From Tolypothrix sp. PCC 7910 (GTDB lineage: Bacteria; Cyanobacteriota; Cyanobacteriia; Cyanobacteriales; Nostocaceae): a stretch of DNA of 64,000 bases. Positions 1 through 8,148 of this stretch are shown here, piece by piece. Position 1 is the first letter of the stretch. Every line of letters starts with the position of its first letter. The stretch covers positions 3,473,501 to 3,537,500 of the forward strand of contig NZ_CP050440.1 in the NCBI RefSeq assembly GCF_011769525.1, written 5' to 3'. Under the pieces are notes generated by a model, which did no database searches, was not told the origin of the DNA, and saw only the letters and a program-made list of their open reading frames with translations. The translations under genes and the position numbers were made by a program.

Positions 1-2
1 AG

Positions 3-2297
3 CAGCGAATTGAGCAATTACGGCAATCAGGTGTCATTCCTAGCGATATGACATTGAGTGCGACTACAGATGAATCGCGCTTTATTCGTAATTCTTTAAA
101 TGATGTGATTTTCTCCGCGATTTCGGGAGCATTGTTAGCTGCAGCAGCAGTATTGTTATTTTTAGGGTCATTCCGGCAAACATTAATTATTAGTTTGACA
201 ATACCCCTATGTACTCTGGCTGCGATCGCTTTGATGAGAATCTTTGGCTTGACTTTAAATGTCTTCAGTTTGGCAGGACTGACATTAGGGATTGGGCAAG
301 CAATTGATACATCGGTGGTAATTTTAGAGAACATTTCGGAAAAAACAGGTATGACTCCCAATCAGCGAGAGAGAGGGGAGCAGCAAGACCAGAATCAGCA
401 GCATAATTCCAAATTTTTTATTGAAAGTGCGATCGCTTCTTCCCAAGAAGTAGAATCTGCCTTAGTTGCGGCTACTGCTGCTAACTTAGTTTCCGTAGCG
501 CCATTTTTGTTAATTGGTGGTTTTATCGCGCTGCTATTTAATGAACTAATTCTGACAATTAGCTTTGCCGTTGCAGCTTCTCTGGTAGTCGCAATTACAG
601 TAGTACCAATGCTGACTTCTCGACTATTGGGAATTCGCTGGTCTAGTCGAGTTAGGGAATTTTGGCTGCTGAGACAATTTAATCATCGTTTTGAAGATGC
701 TACACGCGGTTACGGTAACTTCTTAGCCAAGGTTGTACGCTATCGATTCTTGGTAGTAATTGCTGCTTTAGTCATTTTAGGTGGCAGCAGTGTGTTTATG
801 TTTGGTCAAATTCCTCAAGAAATCCTCCCTCGGATTAGTACTGGCCAAGCCAATTTAAGAGCGCAATTTCCTCCTGGTACTCCTTTAGCGACTTCTCAAA
901 AAGTCATGGAAATTGTCGATGAGATTTTGCTCAAACAACCAGAAACTGAGTCTGCTTTTACAACTGTTGGTGGTAATCTTTTTGGCAGCAATACTACAGA
1001 GAATCCCCTACGTGCTAGCAGTACTATTAACCTCAAACCAGGCACAGATGTTGAAGCTTACGTCAAAAAAGTAACTCAAGAATTTAACCAACTCAACTTA
1101 GCAGGAATACTGCTACGCCTCAATCCTGGTCAAGTACGGGGTTTAATTTTGAGTAATTCTCCAGCCCAAGGGTCAGAAATTGATGTAGTTCTGCAAGGTG
1201 AGAATGAAGAAACATTAACCCAAGCAGGGGCTCAAGTCCTGGAAGCCTTGCAGGACAAAGCAAAATTAGCCACATTCCGACCAGATGCCGATGCACGCCA
1301 ACCAGAAATCCAAATTCGCCCAGACTGGGAAAGGGTTTCGACTTTAGGGCTAACTGCTCAAGAAATTGGTGCCACTATTCAAACAGCAATTGAAGGTTCA
1401 GTCCCCACACAAATTCAACGCGGTAACCGTTTAGTTGATGTCCGAGTACAGCTAAATAAACAAGCTATTCAGCGTCCTTCTCAGCTAGAGCAATTACCAC
1501 TATTTACAGAAAACAATCAATTAGTTCGGCTTTCAGATGTAGCACAGATTGAAGAAGGACAAGCACCTGGTGAAGTGCAGCGGATTAATCAACGCCAAGC
1601 CTTTGTTGTTGCAGGTAACTTAAGCGAAGGAGCTAGCCTTGGTGAAGCTATAGCAGAAGTGAATGAGGTACTCAAAAGTGTAGAGTTACCAGAAGGCGTA
1701 TCTATAGTCCCTAGTTCTGCTGAAGCCACAAATCAGCAGTTGCAAAATGCTTTAAAAACATTAGGAGCATTAGCGACATTCTTAATTTTTGTCGTCATGG
1801 CCGTGCAATACAACTCGCTGATTGACCCGTTGGTAATTATGTTTACCGTCCCTTTAGCTTTAGCTGGAGGAATTTTCGGACTGTACATCACTCAAACGGC
1901 AATTGGTGCAACTGTCATTGTCGGCGTAGTGCTGCTAGTGGGTATTGTGGTGAATGCAGGTATTTTGATGGTAGAACTAGCAAACCAAATTCGTGAAGAA
2001 GAAGGTTGTACTCGCCAAATTGCCATCCTCAAAGCTGCACCGCAGCGTCTTCGCCCGATTATGATGACCACAGTCACCACTATTTTGGGACTTTTTCCCT
2101 TAGCGTTGGGCATTGGTGAAGGTTCAGAGTTTTTGCAACCCCTAGGGATTGTAGTTTTCTTTGGGATGGCGATCGCAACAATGTTGACACTATTTATCAT
2201 CCCTTGTTTTTATATTCTGCTGCACGATCTACTGGGTTGGCGCTGGGCTAAACCAATTTTTATGCGGCTGCGTTTATTGAAGAAACACTTTTCTTAA
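3..2297 (+). CDS. RND-family efflux transporter, inner-membrane pump (5' end outside window)
   Basis: Three-prime part (764 residues) of a proton-driven resistance-nodulation-division pump. The frame is open to the left edge, so the true start lies upstream; RND pumps are usually about 1000-1050 residues. The visible part begins near TM2 (LLAAAAVLLFLGSFRQTLII), runs through TM3-TM6, the second periplasmic porter half (IPQEILPRISTGQANLRAQF onward) and TM8-TM12 (AVQYNSLIDPLVIMF, GIVVNAGILMVELAN), and ends in a basic tail. Family level is secure; substrate is unknown. Two oddities: the TM4 position that carries Asp-Asp in AcrB reads GQAIDTSVVILEN, so the second Asp is Thr, and a polar Gln-rich insertion lies in the TM4-TM5 loop near nt 354-420. 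A membrane-fusion partner may lie upstream, outside the window. Confidence 0.93.
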   Translation, partial: QRIEQLRQSGVIPSDMTLSATTDESRFIRNSLNDVIFSAISGALLAAAAVLLFLGSFRQTLIISLTIPLCTLAAIALMRIFGLTLNVFSLAGLTLGIGQAIDTSVVILENISEKTGMTPNQRERGEQQDQNQQHNSKFFIESAIASSQEVESALVAATAANLVSVAPFLLIGGFIALLFNELILTISFAVAASLVVAITVVPMLTSRLLGIRWSSRVREFWLLRQFNHRFEDATRGYGNFLAKVVRYRFLVVIAALVILGGSSVFMFGQIPQEILPRISTGQANLRAQFPPGTPLATSQKVMEIVDEILLKQPETESAFTTVGGNLFGSNTTENPLRASSTINLKPGTDVEAYVKKVTQEFNQLNLAGILLRLNPGQVRGLILSNSPAQGSEIDVVLQGENEETLTQAGAQVLEALQDKAKLATFRPDADARQPEIQIRPDWERVSTLGLTAQEIGATIQTAIEGSVPTQIQRGNRLVDVRVQLNKQAIQRPSQLEQLPLFTENNQLVRLSDVAQIEEGQAPGEVQRINQRQAFVVAGNLSEGASLGEAIAEVNEVLKSVELPEGVSIVPSSAEATNQQLQNALKTLGALATFLIFVVMAVQYNSLIDPLVIMFTVPLALAGGIFGLYITQTAIGATVIVGVVLLVGIVVNAGILMVELANQIREEEGCTRQIAILKAAPQRLRPIMMTTVTTILGLFPLALGIGEGSEFLQPLGIVVFFGMAIATMLTLFIIPCFYILLHDLLGWRWAKPIFMRLRLLKKHFS

Positions 2298-2422
2298 ATT
2301 TTTCTAAGTGGCGATCACATAAATTATGAAAGCAAAAGCAAGAATTTTGAGCCTCTAGCCCATAATTATCGAAAATTTATCTGTTTGTTAAGGATAATCT
2401 GATTTCATGTCAGCGGCCTATT

Positions 2423-3409
2423 TCATCCACTCTCACCCCACACCTTCCTCACCATATTGGCTTCCTGATAATCAATCAATACAAATTTGTTGAGATGGGA
2501 ATTACGGTAATTAAAACGGCGTGATAAAGCAGCAGTTACTAAAACCCACCAAGCAATGGGAGATAAAATCGCAGTATCTATCATAGTGAAAAGTTCTTTT
2601 AAACTGCCGTGCTTAATTGCTACAAAAAACCAGTGTAATTTTACATAATTTCTCGTATTTTCCAGGCTAGGTACATGAGCGTAATGTTTTTGCTCAACTA
2701 AGGCGTAAATCTTCTCTTTCATCAAAATATTTGTATCTAAGCGCCTAAATAGCGAAAATTTTTGATTATAAGCGCCAGGCCAAATCGTGCGATAAGCTAG
2801 GCGTTGATTTAAGAAAATAGCATCGCCAAACTGAGCAATGCGAATCCAAGAATCAATATCATCACAATTGGCATCAAGCTGGGGGTTCCAACCACCAGTT
2901 TTCAAGAAAGTATCACGGCAGCAAGCTACCTGCACAGGTGTGCCAAAAGGTACAAGCTCTAAAAGCATACCGTAATGAATATCAGCTTGGGGAATATAAA
3001 AAGCTAATCCAGGCCCAATTTTTGGTGTGCGACTGAGTTCTACTTCATTACTATCTACTTGAGAAGCAATACAAGAACATATAACAGCACTAGGATGAAG
3101 TGAAATTGCTTTTGCCATTTCTTCTAGACAATTGGGAGCAAGATAGTCGTCATCATCCAAAAACTTAATCCATTCGCCACTTGCTTTTGCAACTCCAACA
3201 TTTACTGTAGCCGCATGGCCTTTGTTTATCTCATTGCGATGATAAATAACGGAGTTACCTAAGCTTTTGACATAAGCTTCAGTTCCATCAGAAGAACAGT
3301 CATCCGCCACTACAACTTCACAGGGAAGCGTTTGGTCAAGAGCTGACATAATTGCTCGTTGTAATAAGTTTAAGCGGTTATAGGTAGTGATGACGACACT
3401 AAATTTCAT
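2423..3409 (-). CDS. Glycosyltransferase family 2
   Basis: Predicted GT-A fold inverting glycosyltransferase that would move a sugar from a nucleotide-sugar donor to an acceptor, probably for cell-surface polysaccharide. The N terminus has the family signature: MKFSVVITTYNRLNLLQRAI, then VVADDCSSDGTEAY, then the metal/nucleotide-binding acidic run KFLDDDDYLAP near residue 88. A C-terminal hydrophobic helix (LSPIAWWVLVTAAL) may anchor it to the membrane. A TTG lies four codons upstream at 3421, but the ATG at 3409 places the conserved strand right at the N terminus and is preferred; no clear Shine-Dalgarno site is seen. It stands alone, convergent with the RND gene. Acceptor and sugar cannot be read from the sequence. 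Confidence 0.88.
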   Translation of the reverse strand: MKFSVVITTYNRLNLLQRAIMSALDQTLPCEVVVADDCSSDGTEAYVKSLGNSVIYHRNEINKGHAATVNVGVAKASGEWIKFLDDDDYLAPNCLEEMAKAISLHPSAVICSCIASQVDSNEVELSRTPKIGPGLAFYIPQADIHYGMLLELVPFGTPVQVACCRDTFLKTGGWNPQLDANCDDIDSWIRIAQFGDAIFLNQRLAYRTIWPGAYNQKFSLFRRLDTNILMKEKIYALVEQKHYAHVPSLENTRNYVKLHWFFVAIKHGSLKELFTMIDTAILSPIAWWVLVTAALSRRFNYRNSHLNKFVLIDYQEANMVRKVWGESG

Positions 3410-3860
3410 AATTGAAACCAATTAAGGTTTACGGTGGAGCCCTAATTTAGGGCTGGATTAGCGACAGGGAGGATAAAGGGCACAAAGGAGCGGGGAGGCG
3501 AAGTTTAGGTGAGAAAGAAGTTATACACAATACCTCATGACTCTTTTGTTTTGACTCTTGAGCAAAATTTAATAAATCCTATTTGGAAAATAGATTATTA
3601 ACGTCCTCAATTAGTAATATGTTGCCAATTACACTATTTATAACTCTGCTATCAAGTGCATTTACTGCCCAAGGTGATTGGAAACAGCAAGTCTCAGCTT
3701 TATAGTTCACGTTTCACATATAATTTTTCACAATGTTATGTAACATTTTTTCTCTAACAGAACTTACGCATCAGAAAAATCATCAACTGAAAATTACTGG
3801 ACTGTCAGGCTGGAATAGATTTATGATTGATGATCGTGAGTTTTTTAAACCGGACAGGCA
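3410..3860. other. Intergenic, divergent promoter region of the glycosyltransferase and rplS
   Basis: No gene seen. A perfect 8-bp inverted repeat (AGCCCTAA/TTAGGGCT, 3438-3454) lies just upstream of the glycosyltransferase, and a 7-bp palindrome AATGTTA/TAACATT with a T tract lies at 3732-3750. Promoters of both flanking genes must be here, but none is convincing by eye. Confidence 0.5.
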
Positions 3861-4223
3861 ATGAACGCTCAAGAGATCATCCGTTCCATTGAAGCGGAAC
3901 AATTAAAATCCAATCTGCCCGAAATTTATGTGGGCGACACAGTTAAAGTCGGTGTGAAAATTAAAGAAGGCGATAAATACCGCGTTCAACCCTATGAAGG
4001 TGTAGTAATTGCCAGACGCAACGGCGGCATTAACGAAACAATTACAGTGCGTCGAGTATTTCAAGGTGTGGGCGTTGAGCGAGTATTTCTGCTGCATTCG
4101 CCTCGAATTGAAAGCATCAAAGTAATGCGTCGTGGTAAAGTACGTCGTGCTAAGCTCTACTATCTCCGTCAACGTGTTGGTAAAGCAACCCGGATCAAGC
4201 AACGCTTTGATCGCCCTCTGTAA
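3861..4223 (+). CDS. rplS: 50S ribosomal protein L19
   Basis: Structural protein of the large ribosomal subunit, at the 30S-50S interface. The 120 residues match the family length, with the conserved core [52 protein letters not shown] and the basic tail [20 protein letters not shown]. Starts at ATG 3861. It heads the block rplS, tRNA-Trp, secE, nusG, rplK, rplA, rplJ, rplL, an order common in cyanobacteria. An 8-bp perfect inverted repeat (CTGTAATT/AATTACAG, 4218-4236) spans the stop codon. Confidence 0.98.
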   Translation: MNAQEIIRSIEAEQLKSNLPEIYVGDTVKVGVKIKEGDKYRVQPYEGVVIARRNGGINETITVRRVFQGVGVERVFLLHSPRIESIKVMRRGKVRRAKLYYLRQRVGKATRIKQRFDRPL

Positions 4224-4250
4224 TTTGCAATTACAGGTATGGGAGATGTA

Positions 4251-4276
4251 TTAAATAAAAAGCGGCATCTGCCGCT
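4251..4276 (-). terminator. Hairpin with a T tract on the minus strand, downstream of rplS
   Basis: AGCGGC and GCCGCT (4261-4266 and 4271-4276) form a perfect GC-rich stem with a four-base loop. On the plus strand no T run follows. Read leftward, the stem is followed by TTTTTATTT, so it resembles a rho-independent terminator for minus-strand transcription, although no minus-strand gene is evident to its right before 8.1 kb. Confidence 0.5.
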
Positions 4277-4375
4277 CACTTGCCCTCTAGAAATATTTAA
4301 GGTAAGATAAGATTCTGAATTGCGTTAGACTGATATAATAAGTTCAGCGCAATCACTGAATCGAAGACAGCTTGT

Positions 4376-4448
4376 GCGCTCTTAGTTCAGTTGGTAGAAC
4401 GCAGGTCTCCAAAACCTGATGTCGGGGGTTCAAGTCCTCCAGGGCGCG
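4376..4448 (+). tRNA. trnW: tRNA-Trp (anticodon CCA)
   Basis: A 73-nt cloverleaf can be drawn. Acceptor stem GCGCTCT (4376-4382) pairs with AGGGCGC (4441-4447) with one G-U. The anticodon stem CAGGT/ACCTG (4402-4406/4414-4418) encloses loop CTCCAAA with anticodon CCA at 4409-4411. The T arm is GGGGG/TTCAAGT/CCTCC, and the discriminator base is G4448. CCA is not encoded. It lies between rplS and secE. Confidence 0.97.
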
Positions 4449-4615
4449 CTCAAAAGCACAAAACAAAGCCCGAAATAACAACACAGCTGCTATAATTAGC
4501 AGTTAGTATTGATATTTTCGGGTATAATTATGTATGCAGCTTTTTTGCTTCCAGATTTAAGTTGGGATTGAGTCAAGCTGTAAACCTGAATCACAAAACG
4601 GGGGTATGAACGGCT

Positions 4616-4837
4616 GTGGCCAAAAAAAACGAAGCGGAAATCCCAGAAAACACTAATGGGTCAGCCTTAAATAACTTTTTTCAAGGAACTAAAGAAGAAC
4701 TTGAGAAAGTAGTCTGGCCGAGTCGCAAACAACTGGTGAGCGAATCAGCAGCTGTTTTGTTAATGGTGACACTCTCCGCATCTTTGATATATTTGGTTGA
4801 TGGATTATTTGGGTGGGCAGCAAAACAGGTGTTCTGA
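4616..4837 (+). CDS. secE: Preprotein translocase subunit SecE
   Basis: Small essential subunit of the SecYEG channel in the plasma (and probably thylakoid) membrane. The 73 residues have the single-TM SecE layout of cyanobacteria: a polar N terminus, the amphipathic signature FFQGTKEELEKVVWPSRKQL, then one TM segment (ESAAVLLMVTLSASLIYLVD). The start is GTG 4616, with a G-rich stretch (4598-4604) upstream; an ATG at 4606 is out of frame. The stop overlaps the nusG start as TGATG, implying translational coupling, the usual secE-nusG arrangement. Confidence 0.95.
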   Translation: MAKKNEAEIPENTNGSALNNFFQGTKEELEKVVWPSRKQLVSESAAVLLMVTLSASLIYLVDGLFGWAAKQVF

Positions 4838-5469
4838 TGACTTTTGCAACAGACGAACCACGCGACTCAACGTTGCAGTCAGAGGAAGCTGCAGAAGCTG
4901 CGCTCAAAGAAGCACGGTGGTATGCGGTGCAAGTAGCCTCAGGCTGTGAAAAGCGCGTTAAAACAAACTTGGAACAGCGCATCCAAACCTTTGATGTTGC
5001 TGACAAAATTGTCCAAGTCGAAATTCCGCACACGCCAGCGGTAAAGATCCGTAAAGATGGTAGTCGTCAGCATACAGAGGAAAAAGTTTTCCCTGGTTAT
5101 GTGCTGGTGCGAATGATCATGAATGATGATACTTGGCAGGTAGTACGCAACACATCCCATGTAATTAATTTTGTGGGAGCAGAACAAAAACGTGGCACCG
5201 GGAAAGGTCGTGGTCACGTTAAGCCAGTACCTCTGGGTCATTCAGAAGTTGAACGTATATTCAAACAGACTAGCGAACAAGAGCCAGTAGTCAAAATTGA
5301 TATGGCAACTGGTGATAAGATAGTTGTGCTTTCTGGGCCGTTTAAAGACTTTGAAGGTGAGGTAATTGAAGTTTCTCCAGAGCGGAGTAAGCTCAAAGCC
5401 TTGCTATCGATTTTTGGACGAGATACACCAGTAGAGTTGGAATTTAATCAGGTAGAAAAACAGAGCTAA
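4837..5469 (+). CDS. nusG: Transcription termination/antitermination factor NusG
   Basis: NusG binds the RNA polymerase clamp and affects pausing, termination and coupling to ribosomes. The NGN domain begins at WYAVQVASGCEKRVKTNLEQ and includes VFPGYVLVRMIMNDDTWQVV and the region NFVGAEQKRGTG; the C-terminal KOW domain reads GDKIVVLSGPFKDFEGEVIE. ATG 4837 overlaps the secE stop by one base and gives 210 residues. An upstream in-frame GTG at 4813 lies inside secE and is less likely. rplK follows after six bases. Confidence 0.97.
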   Translation: MTFATDEPRDSTLQSEEAAEAALKEARWYAVQVASGCEKRVKTNLEQRIQTFDVADKIVQVEIPHTPAVKIRKDGSRQHTEEKVFPGYVLVRMIMNDDTWQVVRNTSHVINFVGAEQKRGTGKGRGHVKPVPLGHSEVERIFKQTSEQEPVVKIDMATGDKIVVLSGPFKDFEGEVIEVSPERSKLKALLSIFGRDTPVELEFNQVEKQS

Positions 5470-5475
5470 ATAAAA

Positions 5476-5901
5476 ATGGCAAAGAAAGTAGTAGCGGTCA
5501 TTAAACTGGCCCTGAATGCTGGAAAAGCCAACCCAGCACCGCCAGTTGGTCCTGCTTTAGGTCAACATGGCGTTAACATCATGATGTTCTGCAAAGAGTA
5601 CAACGCCAAAACAGCAGACCAAGCTGGAATGGTTATTCCTGTAGAAATTTCGGTATTTGAAGACCGGAGTTTTACATTTGTACTCAAGACCCCGCCAGCA
5701 TCAGTATTGATTCGCAAGGCAGCGAAGATTGAGCGTGGATCCAATGAACCCAACAAAAAGAAAGTTGGTAAAATCACCAGAGCGCAATTACAAGAAATTG
5801 CTCAAACAAAGCTACCTGATCTCAACGCCAACGATATAGAAGCAGCGATGAAGATTGTGGAAGGTACTGCCAAGAATATGGGCGTAACTATAGCAGATTA
5901 G
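5476..5901 (+). CDS. rplK: 50S ribosomal protein L11
   Basis: L11 forms the base of the ribosomal stalk and contacts 23S rRNA near the GTPase centre. Full length at 141 residues, with the family landmarks [20 protein letters not shown], the segment around FCKEYNA, and the RNA-binding C-terminal domain [20 protein letters not shown]. It follows nusG by six bases with no obvious Shine-Dalgarno site of its own, suggesting co-translation from the secE-nusG transcript. L11 is a substrate of the PrmA methyltransferase in other bacteria. Confidence 0.98.
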   Translation: MAKKVVAVIKLALNAGKANPAPPVGPALGQHGVNIMMFCKEYNAKTADQAGMVIPVEISVFEDRSFTFVLKTPPASVLIRKAAKIERGSNEPNKKKVGKITRAQLQEIAQTKLPDLNANDIEAAMKIVEGTAKNMGVTIAD

Positions 5902-5960
5902 TCAAGAGTCAAAAGTTAAAAGTCAAAAGACTCAGTACTCATAACTCAGCACTGATTACT
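5902..5960 (+). repeat. Heptameric tandem repeat tract between rplK and rplA
   Basis: After the rplK stop, 7-nt near-repeats run through the gap (agtcaaa, agttaaa, agtcaaa, agactca, gtactca, taactca). This is the short tandemly repeated heptamer type found between genes of heterocystous cyanobacteria. Confidence 0.7.
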
Positions 5961-6011
5961 AAAAATTATCGGGGGAGAGGCAAAGCTTCGGAATTACCCC
6001 AGGAGAGAAAG

Positions 6012-6728
6012 ATGGGAAAAAAAATATCACGTCGCTTGCAGGCATTGCAAGCAAAAGTAGAAGATAGAGATTATGCACCGATAGAGGCGCTAAACCTCCT
6101 AAAAGAAACAGCAACAGCAAAATTTCCAGAAGCTGCTGAAGCGCATATTCGCTTGGGAATTGACCCCAAGTATACAGACCAACAATTGCGGACAACTGTA
6201 GCACTGCCCAAAGGTACAGGACAAGAAGTACGTGTGGCAGTAATTGCTAGAGGTGAAAAGGTTAACGAAGCAAGCAATGCTGGTGCGGATATTGTTGGAT
6301 CAGAAGAGCTAATTGACGAAATCCAAAAAGGTAGAATGGATTTTGACAAGCTAATTGCCACACCAGATGTGATGCCTCAAGTAGCGAAGCTGGGTAAATT
6401 GCTTGGTCCTCGGGGTTTAATGCCATCACCTAAAGGTGGAACCGTGACATTTGACATTGCTAGTGCGATCGCAGAATTTAAAGCTGGTAAATTAGAGTTC
6501 CGTGCTGACCGGACAGGCATCGTCCATGTTATGTTTGGTAAGGCATCCTTCTCGCCCGAAGATTTGTTAATTAACCTGAAGGCGTTGCAAGAGACAATTG
6601 ATCGTAACCGCCCTTCAGGTGCTAAAGGCCGTTATTGGCGCACAGTGTATGTATCTTCCACAATGGGGCCATCGATTAAAGTCGATATCAGCGCTCTACG
6701 GGATTTGAAACTGAGCGAAGCCGCGTAA
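6012..6728 (+). CDS. rplA: 50S ribosomal protein L1
   Basis: L1 binds 23S rRNA in the mobile stalk that helps release E-site tRNA; in many bacteria it also represses its own operon. The 238 residues cover the whole family: N-terminal [40 protein letters not shown], the hinge motif [20 protein letters not shown], and the C-terminal [20 protein letters not shown]. The Shine-Dalgarno sequence AGGAGAG lies just upstream of ATG 6012. It sits between rplK and the L10 leader. Confidence 0.98.
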   Translation: MGKKISRRLQALQAKVEDRDYAPIEALNLLKETATAKFPEAAEAHIRLGIDPKYTDQQLRTTVALPKGTGQEVRVAVIARGEKVNEASNAGADIVGSEELIDEIQKGRMDFDKLIATPDVMPQVAKLGKLLGPRGLMPSPKGGTVTFDIASAIAEFKAGKLEFRADRTGIVHVMFGKASFSPEDLLINLKALQETIDRNRPSGAKGRYWRTVYVSSTMGPSIKVDISALRDLKLSEAA

Positions 6729-6811
6729 TAGAGGCTAGAGGTTAGAGGCTAAAAGATTAAGCCACCATACTTAATGCCCAATGACCAATACCCAATCGTA
6801 ATCGAATAGAT

Positions 6812-6956
6812 AAAGCCGGAGACAGCAGGAGCCAAAAGCTTAATATCCTGCCGAGGTTGAAGCTCTAAATTGCCTAGAGTTCCACCAGTAATGGTGTAAT
6901 TGCTATGGCAGCAAGAGCCTTGCTACTAAACCCCGGCCCTAAAAGCTGGGGTTTAT
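6812..6956 (+). promoter_or_regulatory. Ribosomal protein L10 leader with a terminator-like hairpin
   Basis: The 300-nt gap before rplJ contains the L10-leader signature: GACAGCAGG (6821-6829) and CCTGCCGAGG (6847-6856), whose CAGG/CCTG cores pair around the linking loop. Further along, AAACCCCGGC (6928-6937) pairs with GCTGGGGTTT (6945-6954) and is followed by a T-rich stretch, consistent with an attenuator. In the known leader, the L10-(L7/L12)4 complex binds the RNA and lowers rplJ-rplL expression. Exact ends need a covariance model. Confidence 0.8.
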
Positions 6957-7028
6957 TGTTTGGGTAAGTCATAACAAAACGCACAAGTAGGGAAAATTGA
7001 TGATTTTGCCCTAGGAGGTGAAATAAAG

Positions 7029-7580
7029 ATGGGAAGAACGCTAGAAAACAAACAAGAGATAGTAGCTGATCTCAAAGAAACTTTGAGTGAGTCAACATTG
7101 GCACTGGTAATTGATTATCAGGGTTTAACTGTTGCTGAAATCAGTGACTTACGGCGGCGGCTGCGTCCGAGTGGCACCGTCTGTAAGGTGACAAAGAACA
7201 CCCTGATGGGCATTGCCATTCAAGATCAAGAACAATGGCAACCACTGTCAGAACTGCTCAAAGGCTCTTCTGCCTTTTTGTTAGTTAAAGACGATTTTTC
7301 TTCTGCAATTAAGGCTTACCAAGATTTCCAAAAAGCTACCAAGAAGACAGAACTTCGCGGCGGCGTTATGGAAGGTCGCTTGCTGAGGGAACCTGATGTT
7401 AAGGCTCTAGGAGACTTGCCATCTAAGGAACAACTCATGGGTCAAATTGCTGGAGCAATCAACGCTTTGGCTACCAAGATTGCTGTTGGTATCAACGAGG
7501 TTCCTGGTTCACTGGCGCGTGCTTTGCAAGCAGTGGCTGATGCAGAAAAAGGCGGTAGCACTGATAGTGCTGGCGAATAG
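7029..7580 (+). CDS. rplJ: 50S ribosomal protein L10
   Basis: L10 anchors L7/L12 dimers at the stalk base and is the expected ligand of the leader just upstream. The protein has 183 residues with the N-terminal RNA-binding domain ([52 protein letters not shown]) and a C-terminal helix that carries the L7/L12 dimers ([20 protein letters not shown]). A strong Shine-Dalgarno sequence, GGAGGTG, lies at 7014-7020. rplL follows after 93 bases. Confidence 0.98.
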   Translation: MGRTLENKQEIVADLKETLSESTLALVIDYQGLTVAEISDLRRRLRPSGTVCKVTKNTLMGIAIQDQEQWQPLSELLKGSSAFLLVKDDFSSAIKAYQDFQKATKKTELRGGVMEGRLLREPDVKALGDLPSKEQLMGQIAGAINALATKIAVGINEVPGSLARALQAVADAEKGGSTDSAGE

Positions 7581-7583
7581 AAA

Positions 7584-7651
7584 AAAGTCAAACAGTCAAT
7601 GGTCAACAGTCAACAGTTAATGACTAATGACTAATAACTAATAACTAAATC
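7584..7651 (+). repeat. Heptameric tandem repeat tract between rplJ and rplL
   Basis: Successive 7-nt units (gtcaaca, gtcaaca, gttaatg, actaatg, actaata, actaata) fill most of the gap, ending just before the rplL Shine-Dalgarno site AGGAG. STRR-like. Confidence 0.75.
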
Positions 7652-7673
7652 AAACATCACAGGAGTTATATCC

Positions 7674-8060
7674 ATGTCTGCTACAACCGATAACATTCTG
7701 GAACAATTGAAATCCTTGACTTTGCTAGAAGCTGCTGAATTAGTTAAGCAAATTGAAGAAGCTTTTGGCGTAAGTGCTGCTGCTCCTGTTGGCGTAGCGA
7801 TCGCAGCTCCTGGTGCTGCTCCTGCTGCTGAAGTAGTAGAAGAGAAGACCGAATTCGACGTGATTCTTGAATCAGTTCCTGCTGACAAGAAGATTGCTGT
7901 ACTGAAGATTGTTCGCGAAATCACTGGCTTAGGTTTGAAAGAAGCCAAAGATTTGGTAGAAGCTGCGCCCAAGCCTGTTAAGGAAGGTATTGCTAAGGAA
8001 GCTGCTGAAGATGCTAAGAAGCGCATCGAAGAAGCTGGTGGTACAGTAACAGTGAAGTAA
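7674..8060 (+). CDS. rplL: 50S ribosomal protein L7/L12
   Basis: Stalk protein that recruits and stimulates the translational GTPases. The 128 residues comprise the N-terminal dimerisation domain ([20 protein letters not shown]), an Ala/Pro-rich flexible hinge (about residues 35-55) and the conserved C-terminal domain ([50 protein letters not shown]). The start ATG follows AGGAG at a normal distance. Last gene of the ribosomal block, followed by a strong terminator. Confidence 0.98.
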   Translation: MSATTDNILEQLKSLTLLEAAELVKQIEEAFGVSAAAPVGVAIAAPGAAPAAEVVEEKTEFDVILESVPADKKIAVLKIVREITGLGLKEAKDLVEAAPKPVKEGIAKEAAEDAKKRIEEAGGTVTVK

Positions 8061-8087
8061 TTAATTTTTCATTACTGTGTTTGAATG

Positions 8088-8114
8088 AGGAGCCTCAATC
8101 AGGCTCCTTTTTTT
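8088..8114 (+). terminator. Rho-independent terminator of the rplJ-rplL transcript
   Basis: AGGAGCCT (8088-8095) and AGGCTCCT (8101-8108) form a perfect 8-bp stem with a 5-base loop, followed by a run of seven T. It lies 28 bases after the rplL stop. Confidence 0.93.
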
Positions 8115-8148
8115 GGTATTTGTCCACATTTAGCAATTGAGTGAATGA

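Noticed and set aside
4689-5241. Two minus-strand frames opposite secE and nusG
   Set aside because: Shadows of conserved plus-strand genes; considered as possible sources for the leftward terminator at 4251, but neither shows coding signs.
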